Positions 8,091 to 17,710 are shown, numbered from the stretch's first letter. The stretch is 44,790 bases of DNA from an uncultured Oscillospiraceae bacterium (GCA_902490585.1 CABUEI010000016.1:1-44790); one strand, 5' to 3'. The notes: generated by a model from the letters alone, not told the origin. Translations and numbers: made by a program.

Positions 8091-8789
8091 TTATAGTGGT
8101 TTCTTCTTTATCATTGAAGGATTTCTCGGATATTTTGTCGGAGTCTGACTGATTTTCTCTACCACAAAAAGTCGTCTGTTGTCGCCATTTGTTATAGTGT
8201 AATCCTTAACTTCTGTTATTTTACCACCGAGTATCTTTATTGCATTTTTTGACTGTTCAATATCTTCATTCACCGATTTCAATGCAATAAACTTACCACC
8301 TGTTTTCACATACGGCATACAGTATTCACTCACTACCGGCATAGCCGCAACCGCCCTTGCTGTAGCAAAATCAAAACATTCACGCTTTTCCTTTGCATAA
8401 TCTTCTGCTCTGCCATGTACTACATTTGCCTTGATGCCGACAAGCTCACACGCTTTTTCAAGGAATACACATCTTTTATTAAGTGCTTCCAATAACGTAC
8501 CTTTAAAATCCGGTCTTACTATCATCAGCGGTATGGACGGAAAACCTGCACCTGTACCGACATCAATAAAACTGCTGTTTTCTTTTATGTCAGCCATAGT
8601 AAACGGCAGAACACTATCTACAAAATGCTTTATAACAACCTCTTCAAAATCGGTTATAGCAGTCAGATTGACATTCTGATTATATTCAACCAGAAACTCA
8701 TATAACTTCACAAATTTTTCTGCCTGCTCCGTTGAAAGCTTTATATCACATTTATTAAATTCATTCAGGATAAATTCAATTTTCTCCAT
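8091..8789 (-). CDS. rsmG: 16S rRNA (guanine527-N7)-methyltransferase
   Basis: Methylates G527 of 16S rRNA (N7) using SAM; loss gives low-level streptomycin resistance in other bacteria. 232 residues. The SAM-binding motif I is SFIDVGTGAGFPSIPLMIV (about residues 67-85), followed by ATARAVAAMP typical of GidB. Its start overlaps the mnmG 3' end by 14 bp, so the pair is translationally coupled as in most Firmicutes. The C-terminal tail TKYPRNPSMIKKKPL is the conserved end of the family. Confidence 0.96.
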   Translation of the reverse strand: MEKIEFILNEFNKCDIKLSTEQAEKFVKLYEFLVEYNQNVNLTAITDFEEVVIKHFVDSVLPFTMADIKENSSFIDVGTGAGFPSIPLMIVRPDFKGTLLEALNKRCVFLEKACELVGIKANVVHGRAEDYAKEKRECFDFATARAVAAMPVVSEYCMPYVKTGGKFIALKSVNEDIEQSKNAIKILGGKITEVKDYTITNGDNRRLFVVEKISQTPTKYPRNPSMIKKKPL

Positions 8790-10653
8790 GTTTTCTCCCT
8801 GACAGCCATATTAACAGTACAGACACATCAGCAGGGTTGACACCCGAAATTCTGCCTGCCTGTCCTATGTTAAGCGGCTTATATTTATTAAGTTTCTCCT
8901 GTGCCTCAAGTCTGAGTCCGGATATAGTCTTATAATCAATATCAGTAGGAAGTTTCTTTTCTTCAAGGCGTTTCATCTGCTTGATTTTTTCAGTCTGTGT
9001 CTTTATATATCCCTCATATTTGATATTGATTTCAAGCTTATCTATAATATCGTGTTCAAGCTCAGGTGCATTCTCATCAAACTTACCCAGATCCCTGTAA
9101 TCAATCTGAGGACGCTTTAAAAGTTCAATAAACTTCACACCCTGCGTAATCGGTGAAGTACCTTTGCTTTCAAGCATCCTGTTAAGCTCCTCGCTTGGAT
9201 ATACAGTAGCTTTCTTTATTCTCTCTGTCTCTTTTTCAAGTGTTTCTTTTCTCTTTAAGAATTTCTGATAACGCTCATCTGAAATAAGACCGAATTTATG
9301 ACCTATAGGTATAAGTCTTTCATTAGCATTATCCTGTCTTAATAAAAGTCTGTATTCGCTTCTGCTTGTCATCATTCTGTAAGGCTCAACACAACCCTTG
9401 GTTACCAGATCATCAATAAGCGTACCTATAAACGAAGTTGTTCTATCAGGTATATACTGTTCTCTGCCCTTAATCTTCATAGCCGCATTCATACCTGCAA
9501 TAACGCCTTGTGCGGCGGCTTCCTCATATCCGCTTGTGCAGTTAAATTGTCCTGCACCAAAAAGCCCGGATATCTTTTTAAATTCGAGCGTAGGGTAAAG
9601 TTCCAGCGGATCACAGCAATCATACTCAATTGCATAAGCCGGTCGCATTATCTCAACGTGTTCAAGACCTTTGATAGTTCTTAAAAACTTTATCTGTACA
9701 TCTTCCGGCAGTGAGCTGGACATACCCTGCAAATAATACTCATCTGTATCAAGTCCCATAGGCTCGACAAACAACTGATGACGTGGTTTATCAGAGAATC
9801 TAACGATCTTATCCTCTATACTCGGACAATATCTCGGACCTACACCTTGTATTCTTCCTGCATAGAGAGGCGATCTGTCAAGGTTATCAAGTATTATTTT
9901 ATGTGTTTCAGCGTTTGTATAGGTAACATAACACTTGACCTTATTTTCAAGCTTGAATGTATTATCAAAGCAAAATGGAGTGATATATTCGTCACCCTCT
10001 TGCTCTTCCATAACAGAAAAATCAATTGACCTCTTATGAACTCGTGCAGGAGTACCTGTCTTGAATCTTCTCATAGAAAGACCAAGCTTTCTAAGACTAT
10101 CAGTAAGTTGAAGAGCCGCCGATACATTGTCGGGACCGCTCTGATAATTCAACTCGCCGATATGTATCTTACCACCGAGATAAGTACCGGTAGTGATTAT
10201 AACACAACCTGCAGGATAAAAAGCACCAAGTCTTGTTTTGATACCTGTTATCTTTCCGTCCTCGGCACATACCTCAGTAACCTCAGCCTGTTTTATATCA
10301 AGGTTCTCGGTATGTTCAAGCACCGACTTCATAAAGGTATGATATTTAACCCTGTCGCTCTGTACTCGGAGTGAATGAACAGCAGGACCTTTGCCTTTGT
10401 TCAGCATTCTCGACTGTATAAAAGTAGCGTCTGCCGCTCTACCCATTTCACCGCCGAGCGAATCAAGTTCTCTTACAAGCTGACCCTTTGCCGATCCGCC
10501 TATACAAGGATTGCACGGCATATTTGCAATAGCGTCAAGACTAAGCGTAAACACAGCAGTCTTACAACCAAGTCTTGCGGCGGCGAGAGCCGCTTCACAG
10601 CCGGCATGACCCGCACCTACAACTATAACGTCATAATAATCAAGTTCGTACAT
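8776..10653 (-). CDS. mnmG: tRNA uridine-5-carboxymethylaminomethyl modification enzyme MnmG
   Basis: FAD enzyme that with MnmE makes the 5-(carboxymethyl)aminomethyl group on wobble U34 of several tRNAs. The 625-residue length is normal. The FAD Rossmann motif VVGAGHAGCEAALAAARLG starts at about residue 10, followed by CNPCIGGSAKGQLVRE with the conserved cysteines and a C-terminal MnmE-binding helical domain. It is the first gene of the pair with rsmG. A gyrA terminator and a parS-like site lie directly upstream; no consensus promoter is evident in 10654-10709, so its promoter is unresolved. MnmE (trmE) is not in the window. Confidence 0.97.
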   Translation of the reverse strand: MYELDYYDVIVVGAGHAGCEAALAAARLGCKTAVFTLSLDAIANMPCNPCIGGSAKGQLVRELDSLGGEMGRAADATFIQSRMLNKGKGPAVHSLRVQSDRVKYHTFMKSVLEHTENLDIKQAEVTEVCAEDGKITGIKTRLGAFYPAGCVIITTGTYLGGKIHIGELNYQSGPDNVSAALQLTDSLRKLGLSMRRFKTGTPARVHKRSIDFSVMEEQEGDEYITPFCFDNTFKLENKVKCYVTYTNAETHKIILDNLDRSPLYAGRIQGVGPRYCPSIEDKIVRFSDKPRHQLFVEPMGLDTDEYYLQGMSSSLPEDVQIKFLRTIKGLEHVEIMRPAYAIEYDCCDPLELYPTLEFKKISGLFGAGQFNCTSGYEEAAAQGVIAGMNAAMKIKGREQYIPDRTTSFIGTLIDDLVTKGCVEPYRMMTSRSEYRLLLRQDNANERLIPIGHKFGLISDERYQKFLKRKETLEKETERIKKATVYPSEELNRMLESKGTSPITQGVKFIELLKRPQIDYRDLGKFDENAPELEHDIIDKLEINIKYEGYIKTQTEKIKQMKRLEEKKLPTDIDYKTISGLRLEAQEKLNKYKPLNIGQAGRISGVNPADVSVLLIWLSGRKHGEN

Positions 10654-10674
10654 AAATAACCCCGATCATAAAAA

Positions 10675-10690
10675 TGTTCTATGTGGAACA
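10675..10690. promoter_or_regulatory. parS-like ParB binding site 2
   Basis: TGTTCTATGTGGAACA differs from site 1 at 7144 by one base. The shared reverse reading is TGTTCCACATRGAACA. It lies 22 bp upstream of mnmG. Both sites are within 17 kb of the proposed origin, where parS sites are expected. Confidence 0.7.
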
Positions 10691-10702
10691 ATAGGTATTT
10701 TT

Positions 10703-10745
10703 CCAGAAAATCAGCCTGTCACAGAATTTCTGCCGACAGGCTGAT
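10703..10745 (-). terminator. terminator of the gyrB-gyrA operon
   Basis: Perfect 11-bp stem: ATCAGCCTGTC (10710-10720) with GACAGGCTGAT (10735-10745), loop 14 nt. On the minus strand it is followed by TTTTCTGG, a short T tract. It begins 6 bp past the gyrA stop. Confidence 0.85.
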
Positions 10746-10750
10746 ATATT

Positions 10751-13387
10751 TTATTCTTCTTCGTTTGTTTCAGGCTCGTCCTCGATAACTTCAGCTTCTG
10801 CCTCTGCTTCAGCCGCTGCTATCTCTTCTTCGCTTGCCTGTTCAACTTCTTCTATATCCGCAGTTTCATCATGCTCGGTTCTCGTAAATGTTACTACTCT
10901 GTCTTCATCCGACAGCTTCATAACTCTTACGCCTAAGCCTGTTCTTCTCATTACTCTGAGATCATTAGCACGGATACGGATAATAACACCGTCAGTACTG
11001 ATAAGAATAACATCGTCGTCAGCCTGTATCGAACGTATACCGCAAACATATCCTCTGTCATCTCTTATCTTGTAGTTTTTAAGACCGTTACCGCCTCTGT
11101 TCTGCATACGGTAATCGCTGAGCGCACTCAGTCTGCCGTAACCCTTATCAGTTACGGTAAGTATTCTCATATCGTCACTGTATACTTTAGCGGCACCGAC
11201 AATGTAGTCATCCTCACGCAGTCTTATTGCCCTTACACCTGCGGCAAGTCTGCCCATACTTCTTATTCTGTCTTCACTGAAATGTATAGCCATACCGAGA
11301 TGAGTAGCTACTATAATCGAGCTGTCACCCTCAGTAAGATGAGCGGCGGCAATCTCATCACCCTCAGCAAGTGTAATTGCTCTCAGTCCGTTCTTTCTTA
11401 CATTTCTGAAATCATAAAGCGGTGTTCTCTTTATCTTACCATACTTTGTAACACAGATAAAGTACTTGTTCTCGGCAAAGTCACTTGTTTTCATCATTGC
11501 CGCAATACGCTCACCCTCAGACAGCTGTAACAGATTTACTATGTTAGTACCTCTGCTCTGCTTTGAACCCTCAGGTATCTCATAGCACTTCAATTTATAC
11601 ATATTACCATAATTTGTAATAAATAAGATATTGTCGTGCGTCGAGCTGATGAACATATCCTCAACAAAGTCCTCTTCTCTCTGCTTCATACCGGATACGC
11701 CCTTACCGCCACGCTTCTGCAAATTATACACATCTACGGGCTGACGCTTGATATAACCGATATTCGTATAAGTAAGTACACATTCTTCCTCAGGGATAAG
11801 ATCCTCAATATCAACCTCACCGCTGACAGGTTCAATAGCGGTTCTTCTCTCGTCACCGTATTTTTCCTTGATAGCTGTGATTTCTTCTTTGATTATCTCC
11901 TTTACTCTCTCATCGCTTGAAAGTATGTCAAGGAAGTCATTTATCTTCTCCATAATTTCGGCAAGCTCAGAAATAACCTTGTCACGTTCAAGACCTGTCA
12001 GCTGTCCTAATCTCATCTGTACTATAGCGTCTGCCTGCTCTTCTGACAGTCCTATCTCATGTTCAAAATGAACATCCTGGTAGTTTTCACCCATAGCTCT
12101 CTGAAGAAGCTTAGCAAGGTCATCTTCCTTGAAACGCTCCATCAGTCGCTCTTTACCTTCCTGTACCGACTTACTTGAACGCAGTATGGAAATTACTTCA
12201 TCTATATTGTCAATAGCAAGCAGGAAACCCTGTAAAATATGAGCTCTCTCTCTTGCCTTCTTTAAATCGAACGCAGTTCTTCTGGTTATTATCTGCTTCT
12301 GGAAAGCAATATAGTTATCCAGAATTTCAAGCAATGTCAGCTGTTTAGGCTCACCGTTTACAAGTGCGATCATGATTACGCCTACAGTGTCCTGGAGCTG
12401 TGTAAATGAATACAGCTTGTTGAGCACTACCTGTGCATTTACATCTCTCTTGAGCTCATAGACGATACGCATGCCGTCCTTGTCACTCTCGTCACGCAGT
12501 GCGGAAATACCCTCAATACGCTTGTCACGCATGAGCTGACCGGTCACTTCAAGAAGCTTCGACTTATTTACCATATAAGGAATTTCAGTAACTATAATTC
12601 TTGTATGGTTACCCTCTTCAACTATCTCTGCTTTACCTCTTAAAGTGATCTTGCCACGTCCTGTATAATATGCGGAGCGTATTCCGCTGTAGCCCATGAT
12701 TATACCGCCTGTGGGGAAATCAGGTCCCTTTATATACTGGAGTATTTCTTCAATACCGCATTCGGGATTTTCCATTCTTGCTACTATAGCGTCGCATACT
12801 TCATTCAGATTATGCGGAGGTATGTTTGTAGCCATACCGACAGCTATACCTACAGAACCGTTTACTAAAAGGTTCGGAAATTTTACGGGAAGAACAGTAG
12901 GCTCGTCCAGCTTATCATCGTAGTTCTTACCCCAGTCGATAGTATCTTTCTTTATATCTTTTAACAGCTCGGATGCGATCTTTGCCATTCTTGCTTCTGT
13001 ATAACGGTAAGCGGCAGGCGGGTCGCCGTCTACCGAACCGAAGTTTCCGTGACCGTCTATAAGAGGATATCTCATTGAGAAATCCTGTGCAAGTCTTACC
13101 AGTGCGTCATATACCGATGCATCACCGTGAGGGTGATATTTACCGAGAACTTCACCGACTGTATAGGCGCATTTTCTGTACGGCTTGCTTGCCGTATTGT
13201 CAGCCTCGTTCATTGTATATATTATTCTTCTGTGAACCGGCTTCATACCGTCCCTTACATCAGGCAGAGCTCTTGATACCAGTACTGCCATAGAATACTG
13301 AAGAAAGCTTTCACGCATTTCTTTTTCTATGTCTACCTGTATCAGCTTTTCAGTGGCTGTACTGAATTCTTTAACGTCTTTTTCCAT
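10751..13387 (-). CDS. gyrA: DNA gyrase subunit A
   Basis: Breakage-reunion subunit of gyrase. The 878-residue protein has the winged-helix tower domain with the catalytic Tyr in AAYRYTEARM (Y129). The C-terminal beta-pinwheel carries the GyrA-box QKRGGKG that marks gyrase rather than topoisomerase IV. The tail (about 835-878) is very acidic, rich in Glu and Ala, of the kind that modulates the pinwheel. The quinolone-determining region reads HPHGDASVYDALVR, so Ala sits at the Ser83-equivalent position, as natively in mycobacteria; lower intrinsic quinolone susceptibility is an inference. It follows two membrane-protein genes inside the gyrB operon. Confidence 0.97.
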   Translation of the reverse strand: MEKDVKEFSTATEKLIQVDIEKEMRESFLQYSMAVLVSRALPDVRDGMKPVHRRIIYTMNEADNTASKPYRKCAYTVGEVLGKYHPHGDASVYDALVRLAQDFSMRYPLIDGHGNFGSVDGDPPAAYRYTEARMAKIASELLKDIKKDTIDWGKNYDDKLDEPTVLPVKFPNLLVNGSVGIAVGMATNIPPHNLNEVCDAIVARMENPECGIEEILQYIKGPDFPTGGIIMGYSGIRSAYYTGRGKITLRGKAEIVEEGNHTRIIVTEIPYMVNKSKLLEVTGQLMRDKRIEGISALRDESDKDGMRIVYELKRDVNAQVVLNKLYSFTQLQDTVGVIMIALVNGEPKQLTLLEILDNYIAFQKQIITRRTAFDLKKARERAHILQGFLLAIDNIDEVISILRSSKSVQEGKERLMERFKEDDLAKLLQRAMGENYQDVHFEHEIGLSEEQADAIVQMRLGQLTGLERDKVISELAEIMEKINDFLDILSSDERVKEIIKEEITAIKEKYGDERRTAIEPVSGEVDIEDLIPEEECVLTYTNIGYIKRQPVDVYNLQKRGGKGVSGMKQREEDFVEDMFISSTHDNILFITNYGNMYKLKCYEIPEGSKQSRGTNIVNLLQLSEGERIAAMMKTSDFAENKYFICVTKYGKIKRTPLYDFRNVRKNGLRAITLAEGDEIAAAHLTEGDSSIIVATHLGMAIHFSEDRIRSMGRLAAGVRAIRLREDDYIVGAAKVYSDDMRILTVTDKGYGRLSALSDYRMQNRGGNGLKNYKIRDDRGYVCGIRSIQADDDVILISTDGVIIRIRANDLRVMRRTGLGVRVMKLSDEDRVVTFTRTEHDETADIEEVEQASEEEIAAAEAEAEAEVIEDEPETNEEE

Positions 13388-13429
13388 TCCGATTTCCTTT
13401 CCGATTTATTCTGTATCAATTAGGCTCAA

Positions 13430-14032
13430 TCAGAGTATTGATTTTTCGGTAAATATTTCTCTCAGCTTGTTCTGCTCTTCTTCTGAAAGACATTTCTTTG
13501 AGAATATATAGATATTCTGTCTGTTTACAAAGAGTAAAAACATCTGTTCATTTTCCATAGCGTCTAAATAATCAGAGCCGAAATAAAGATTTGTAACTAC
13601 TTCTTCCTGTTTTTCTTCTTCATGAGGTTCGTCTTTTGCAGGAGAATCCGTTTCTTCTTCCGCCTCGGTTTCATTCTCTGCTACAACAGGCTCTTCTATT
13701 ACAGTCGTTATCTTTATCCTGTCACGGTAAAATTCGGCAGTGTATGTCTCTTCCGCAAGCGAGCTTATAGTCGCAATAAGCTTTCTTCTTATCAGCACCG
13801 GCTTATACCAGGTATAGAATATCATACCGAGCGACAGTCCGACTAAAATGTAACCGTAAATTCCGGTATAATCCCTTATCAGAAAGTCAATACCCAGTCC
13901 CAGTGCTATAATATACACAAGCGTATATATCAGCGATTTCTTGAACTGATATTTCTTCTGAAACAGCTTGAAACCCTCACCTATTTCATCAAGAGTCATG
14001 CTGTATTTGATTTTAAGCAGTAATTCTTCCAT
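13430..14032 (-). CDS. YcxB-like membrane protein
   Basis: Function unknown. 200 residues. Two close hydrophobic segments (about 32-50 and 58-75) are followed by a cytoplasmic domain that resembles the YcxB-like family: ISSLAEETYTAEFYRDRIKI, an acidic low-complexity linker rich in Glu (about 115-143), then LYFGSDYLDAMENEQMFLLF and IYIFSKKCLSEEEQNKLREI. That pattern is a small PH-like fold seen in many Firmicutes membrane proteins. The acidic linker inside the domain is unusual. It sits between gyrB and gyrA with short gaps (13 and 42 bp), so it is co-transcribed with gyrase; whether it has anything to do with supercoiling is unknown. Confidence 0.75.
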   Translation of the reverse strand: MEELLLKIKYSMTLDEIGEGFKLFQKKYQFKKSLIYTLVYIIALGLGIDFLIRDYTGIYGYILVGLSLGMIFYTWYKPVLIRRKLIATISSLAEETYTAEFYRDRIKITTVIEEPVVAENETEAEEETDSPAKDEPHEEEKQEEVVTNLYFGSDYLDAMENEQMFLLFVNRQNIYIFSKKCLSEEEQNKLREIFTEKSIL

Positions 14033-14045
14033 GTTATCCTTTCAA

Positions 14046-14474
14046 TTATCCGAGAGTCAGTATAACAACGCCTGTCAGAAAGCAGATTGCTGTGCATATT
14101 CCGGCAATAACGCCGTCAAATATCTTCTTTTTCTTGATGAATATCGGCACATTCACACCTGCAACCGCCGCCAGTGCAAAAAGACACATCGGCAGGAATA
14201 TATTCATTTCAAGCGTACCTGTAAGCAGGCAGAAAGCCGCAAATACCCACATAAGACCGCATAAGGCAATAAGACCTTTTCTCACCGTAACAAACGGTGC
14301 AAGCTCTTTTTCAAGCTCCTGTTCCTTTTCAAGTCTTATTTTAGCCTCTGCCTTTTCTTTAACATCAGTTTCATACTGAGCTTTTACACGCTCTATCTGT
14401 TCTTCTCTGCGCTGTCTTAACAGTTCTTTCTCATCGGGCTGTTCCCCGTTGTTATTTAAAATTTCATCATTCAT
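14046..14474 (-). CDS. hypothetical coiled-coil membrane protein
   Basis: I do not recognise a family. 142 residues: a charged N-terminal helix of about 60 residues rich in Glu, Lys and Arg (KELLRQRREEQIERVKAQ and onward), probably a coiled coil, then three hydrophobic segments at about 69-86, 92-108 and 118-140. It is predicted to be an inner-membrane protein with a cytoplasmic coil. It lies 13 bp before the YcxB-like gene and 58 bp after gyrB, so it is a passenger of the gyrase operon. This is a real gene by its context, its clean open frame and its protein-like composition. Confidence 0.75.
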   Translation of the reverse strand: MNDEILNNNGEQPDEKELLRQRREEQIERVKAQYETDVKEKAEAKIRLEKEQELEKELAPFVTVRKGLIALCGLMWVFAAFCLLTGTLEMNIFLPMCLFALAAVAGVNVPIFIKKKKIFDGVIAGICTAICFLTGVVILTLG

Positions 14475-14532
14475 AGTAACACCTTTAAATGCTTAAACGG
14501 ATTGTTTTTCCTCGCCCGACCGGATAATTTCT

Positions 14533-16584
14533 TTATATATCAAGATCCTTTGCATATCTTGCGTTCTGCTCAATAAATTCACGTCTGGGTTCAACCTTGT
14601 CGCCCATAAGTATTGAGAATATCTCATCAGCCTTAGCCGCATCTTCAAGGTTTACCTTTATCATTGTTCTTGCGGCAGGATCCATGGTTGTTTCCCAAAG
14701 CTGATCGGGGTCCATCTCACCAAGACCTTTGTAACGCTGAACTTCAACCTTTGCATTACTCTCGCCTGCAAGCTCAGCAATATAGGCATCTCTCTCCTCA
14801 TCGCTGAACGCATATCTTACCTTCTTGCCCCTGAACACCTTGAACAGCGGAGGCTGAGCAAGATATACATGACCCTCTTCAATAAGAGGACGCATGAAGC
14901 GGAAGAAGAATGTCAGCAGAAGTGTTCTGATATGTGAGCCATCGACATCGGCATCCGCCATAACTACTACTCGTCCGTATCTGAGCTTTGTTATATCAAA
15001 GTCCTCACCAATACCTGTACCGAGCGCCTTTACTACAGGCTGGAGCTTATCGTTGTTATAAACCTTGTCTGCTCTTGCCTTCTCAACATTCAGCATTTTA
15101 CCCCACAGAGGAAGTATAGCCTGGAAACGTCTGTCACGTCCCTGCTTTGCAGAACCGCCCGCAGAGTCACCCTCGACGATATATATTTCTGTTTTTGTAG
15201 GATCGGTGTCAGAGCAGTCGGCAAGTTTACCGGGAAGACCTGCACCGTCCGCAACCGATTTTCTCTTAGCTTCCATAGCCTTCTTAGCCGCATCTCTTGC
15301 AGCCTGTGCATTGATACACTTCTGAGCTATAATAGCTATCGTATCGGGATGCTCTTCAAAGTAATATGTTAGCTTTTCTACTGTTATCTTGTAAACAACG
15401 GGACGTACTTCGGGGTTACCGAGCTTGCCCTTTGTCTGACCTTCAAACTCACATTCGGGGAGCTTTACCGAGATAACGGCATTGATAGCCTCTCTTATAG
15501 CCTCACCGCTCAGCGGTACAAACTCCTTTACCTCGTCCTGCTTCTTCTTGGACTTCTTATTGTTGTTCGCCTGCTGTTCCTTATATTGCTTTACAAAATC
15601 GTTTACGACCTTGTTCAGTGCATTCTTGAACGCGATCTCATGAGTACCGCCGTCAACCGTATGAATGTTGTTGGCAAATGATCTGAACGTTTCACTGTTG
15701 AAGTCTGTATTATACTGGAATGCAATCTCTACAGATATATTATCAAGAAGTCCCTCGATATATACAACATCAGGGTGCAGAGCCTCTGCTCCTCTCTTCT
15801 TCTGAAGCCACTCTACATAGCTTATAATACCGCCTTCGTACTGAAGAACCTCCTGCTTGGGATTTTCTTCATCTCTTAAATCACTGAGGACAATTTTCAG
15901 TCCGCCGTTTAAGAATGCCTGTTCTCTCAGTCTGTCAAGCAGTATATCATACTTGAATTCTGTAGTATGGAATATTGTGTGATCGGGCTTGAAGCGTACC
16001 TGTGTACCTGTCTTGTCGGTAGTACCGATAACTTTCATCTGCTCATTATAATGACCGCCGTTTTCAAAACGCTGGAAGTGTATCTCCTTGCCGTCATATA
16101 CAGTAAGCTCAAGCCACTCGGAAAGTGCATTTACAACAGACGCACCAACGCCGTGCAGACCGCCCGAAACCTTATATCCGCCGCCGCCGAATTTACCGCC
16201 TGCGTGCAGTATCGTATATACGACTGTAGCGGCACTTATCTTCTCCTTGGGGTGAATACCCGTAGGAATACCACGTCCGTTATCCGTAACCTCTATAACG
16301 TCACCGGGGAGTATCTTTACGTTAATTTCTGTACAATAGCCTGCGAGTGCCTCGTCAATAGCATTATCGACTATCTCGTATACAAGGTGGTGCAGACCGC
16401 TTTCACCGGTAGAACCGATATACATACCGGGTCTTTTTCTTACTGCCTCAAGACCCTCAAGTATCTGAATATCATCTGCTCCGTAAGCGTGCTCAACCTG
16501 TGTGTTGTTCTCTATATCCTTTATTTCTCCGTCGATTTCAGGCTCGCCGATTTCGCCGTTTTTTTCAAGAATTTCTTCTGCCAT
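14533..16584 (-). CDS. gyrB: DNA gyrase subunit B
   Basis: ATPase subunit of gyrase. About 683 residues: the GHKL ATPase domain (EGLEAVRKRPGMYIGSTGES, then NAIDEA with the catalytic Glu and Asn), the transducer, and the TOPRIM domain (YIVEGDSAGGSAKQGRDR and DADVDGSHIRTLLL) with the PLWGKMLNVEKAR form seen in clostridial GyrB. A lysine-rich loop (NNNKKSKKKQDEVKEF, about residue 345) is longer than usual. I place the start at MAEE (16584) because AAAGGAAAG lies just before it; an in-frame ATG at 16602 is possible. It is the first gene of gyrB-14046-13430-gyrA with the promoter at 16632-16660. Confidence 0.96.
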   Translation of the reverse strand: MAEEILEKNGEIGEPEIDGEIKDIENNTQVEHAYGADDIQILEGLEAVRKRPGMYIGSTGESGLHHLVYEIVDNAIDEALAGYCTEINVKILPGDVIEVTDNGRGIPTGIHPKEKISAATVVYTILHAGGKFGGGGYKVSGGLHGVGASVVNALSEWLELTVYDGKEIHFQRFENGGHYNEQMKVIGTTDKTGTQVRFKPDHTIFHTTEFKYDILLDRLREQAFLNGGLKIVLSDLRDEENPKQEVLQYEGGIISYVEWLQKKRGAEALHPDVVYIEGLLDNISVEIAFQYNTDFNSETFRSFANNIHTVDGGTHEIAFKNALNKVVNDFVKQYKEQQANNNKKSKKKQDEVKEFVPLSGEAIREAINAVISVKLPECEFEGQTKGKLGNPEVRPVVYKITVEKLTYYFEEHPDTIAIIAQKCINAQAARDAAKKAMEAKRKSVADGAGLPGKLADCSDTDPTKTEIYIVEGDSAGGSAKQGRDRRFQAILPLWGKMLNVEKARADKVYNNDKLQPVVKALGTGIGEDFDITKLRYGRVVVMADADVDGSHIRTLLLTFFFRFMRPLIEEGHVYLAQPPLFKVFRGKKVRYAFSDEERDAYIAELAGESNAKVEVQRYKGLGEMDPDQLWETTMDPAARTMIKVNLEDAAKADEIFSILMGDKVEPRREFIEQNARYAKDLDI

Positions 16585-16631
16585 GCTCTTTCCTTTCATC
16601 ATTTCCGCAATTTCTCACGATACTATATATA

Positions 16632-16660
16632 ATTATATCACATCTCACTTTTAAAGTCAA
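16632..16660 (-). promoter_or_regulatory. gyrB operon promoter
   Basis: Minus strand TTGACT (16655-16660), 17-nt spacer, TATAAT (16632-16637), with extended TGA. Only one mismatch to the sigma-A consensus. The TSS would be about 40 nt before the start codon. Confidence 0.85.
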
Positions 16661-16714
16661 CTTTGAATTGCTTGCAAAGGCATTTATAATCGGCATTTTC
16701 ATGCTGTTCGGATA

Positions 16715-16743
16715 TTGATTTCTCCTGTACAAAATGCTATAAT
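16715..16743 (+). promoter_or_regulatory. promoter of the alpha/beta hydrolase gene
   Basis: TTGATT (16715-16720), 17-nt spacer, TATAAT (16738-16743). The 5' leader downstream contains two dyads: GCACCGCA/TGCGGTGC (16751-16758 with 16764-16771, 5-nt loop) and TAGTTT/AAACTA (16790-16805). The first could be an operator or an RNA hairpin; the second resembles an operator. Neither is assigned to a regulator. Confidence 0.75.
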
Positions 16744-16825
16744 CTAATCAGCACCGCAGATAGTGCGGTGCAATAAAATATGTTATGGTTAGTTTAAACA
16801 AACTACGCCTGAATGGGAGTATCTT

Positions 16826-17686
16826 ATGTCATTTGAAAAAGATATAGAAGAATTTGAAAAAAGCCACCCTTGTAAAGAAACCATAGTTGACGGAATTACG
16901 TTCAGCTATATGCTCTGCGGTAATGAAAACAGCGACAAAACACTCGTTTATCTTGTCGGTGGAACCGGTCTGCCTGTTATATGGTTAAATCATGTAAAGG
17001 CTATGGAAAAGGATTACCGCATACTTACAATGAACTATCCCATGCAGATAAACAACCTTGAAGAACTTGCAGATATGATATCAAAACTTGCTCTCTCACT
17101 GGATCTCAGAAATCCCGTATACATAGGCGCTTCCCTCGGCGGATTTATCACTCAGCTTATAGCAAGAAAGCACCCTGACAAAGTACACGGTATGTGCCTT
17201 TATTCTACTTGCAATCTGTCGGAAAACAGCATAGCAGACATGAAAAAGCAGTATAAAATATACGGTTTACTGCTCTTTATGATGAAGATCGTTCCTTACA
17301 GCTGGCTAAGAAAAATGATGATCTCAATCAGCCTGAAGCAGATTGGAATTGAGGATGAAGCACCGGAGGACAAAAAGTACATGGAGGATCTGTTCAGGTG
17401 GGTATACAGTCAGTATACAAAGCAGTTTGACTTGCATCTGACAAGCCTTATTGCGACTGTAGTGGACTTAAAGCCGTTTACGAAAGAACAGTATGACCGC
17501 CTGTGTCACAATACATTACTGGTACTCCCGACAAACGACAAGGCTTTCTCGGACGAGGCAAAGAAAGATCTGAGAGATATGATGCCATACGCCGAGATAG
17601 CAAATATCAACGGCGGACATACAGCTACCCTCTACAAAGTAGACGGATATGTAAATGCCACAAGGAAATTCTTAGAATCGCTGTGA
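16826..17686 (+). CDS. alpha/beta hydrolase
   Basis: Serine hydrolase of the alpha/beta fold, 286 residues, substrate unknown. The oxyanion region VYLVGGTGLP is at about residues 40-50, the nucleophile elbow is YIGASLGGF (G-x-S-x-G, Ser about residue 104) and the late conserved His is in NGGHTATL near the C-terminus. The acid is probably the Asp in LPTNDKAF. The helical lid (about 140-190) is rich in Met, Lys and Tyr. No signal peptide, so cytoplasmic. Single gene, plus strand, with its own promoter and strong terminator; it runs against the flanking replication genes, suggesting later insertion into the cluster. Confidence 0.87.
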   Translation: MSFEKDIEEFEKSHPCKETIVDGITFSYMLCGNENSDKTLVYLVGGTGLPVIWLNHVKAMEKDYRILTMNYPMQINNLEELADMISKLALSLDLRNPVYIGASLGGFITQLIARKHPDKVHGMCLYSTCNLSENSIADMKKQYKIYGLLLFMMKIVPYSWLRKMMISISLKQIGIEDEAPEDKKYMEDLFRWVYSQYTKQFDLHLTSLIATVVDLKPFTKEQYDRLCHNTLLVLPTNDKAFSDEAKKDLRDMMPYAEIANINGGHTATLYKVDGYVNATRKFLESL

Positions 17687-17710
17687 ACCCGATAACAAAG
17701 CCAAATATGC

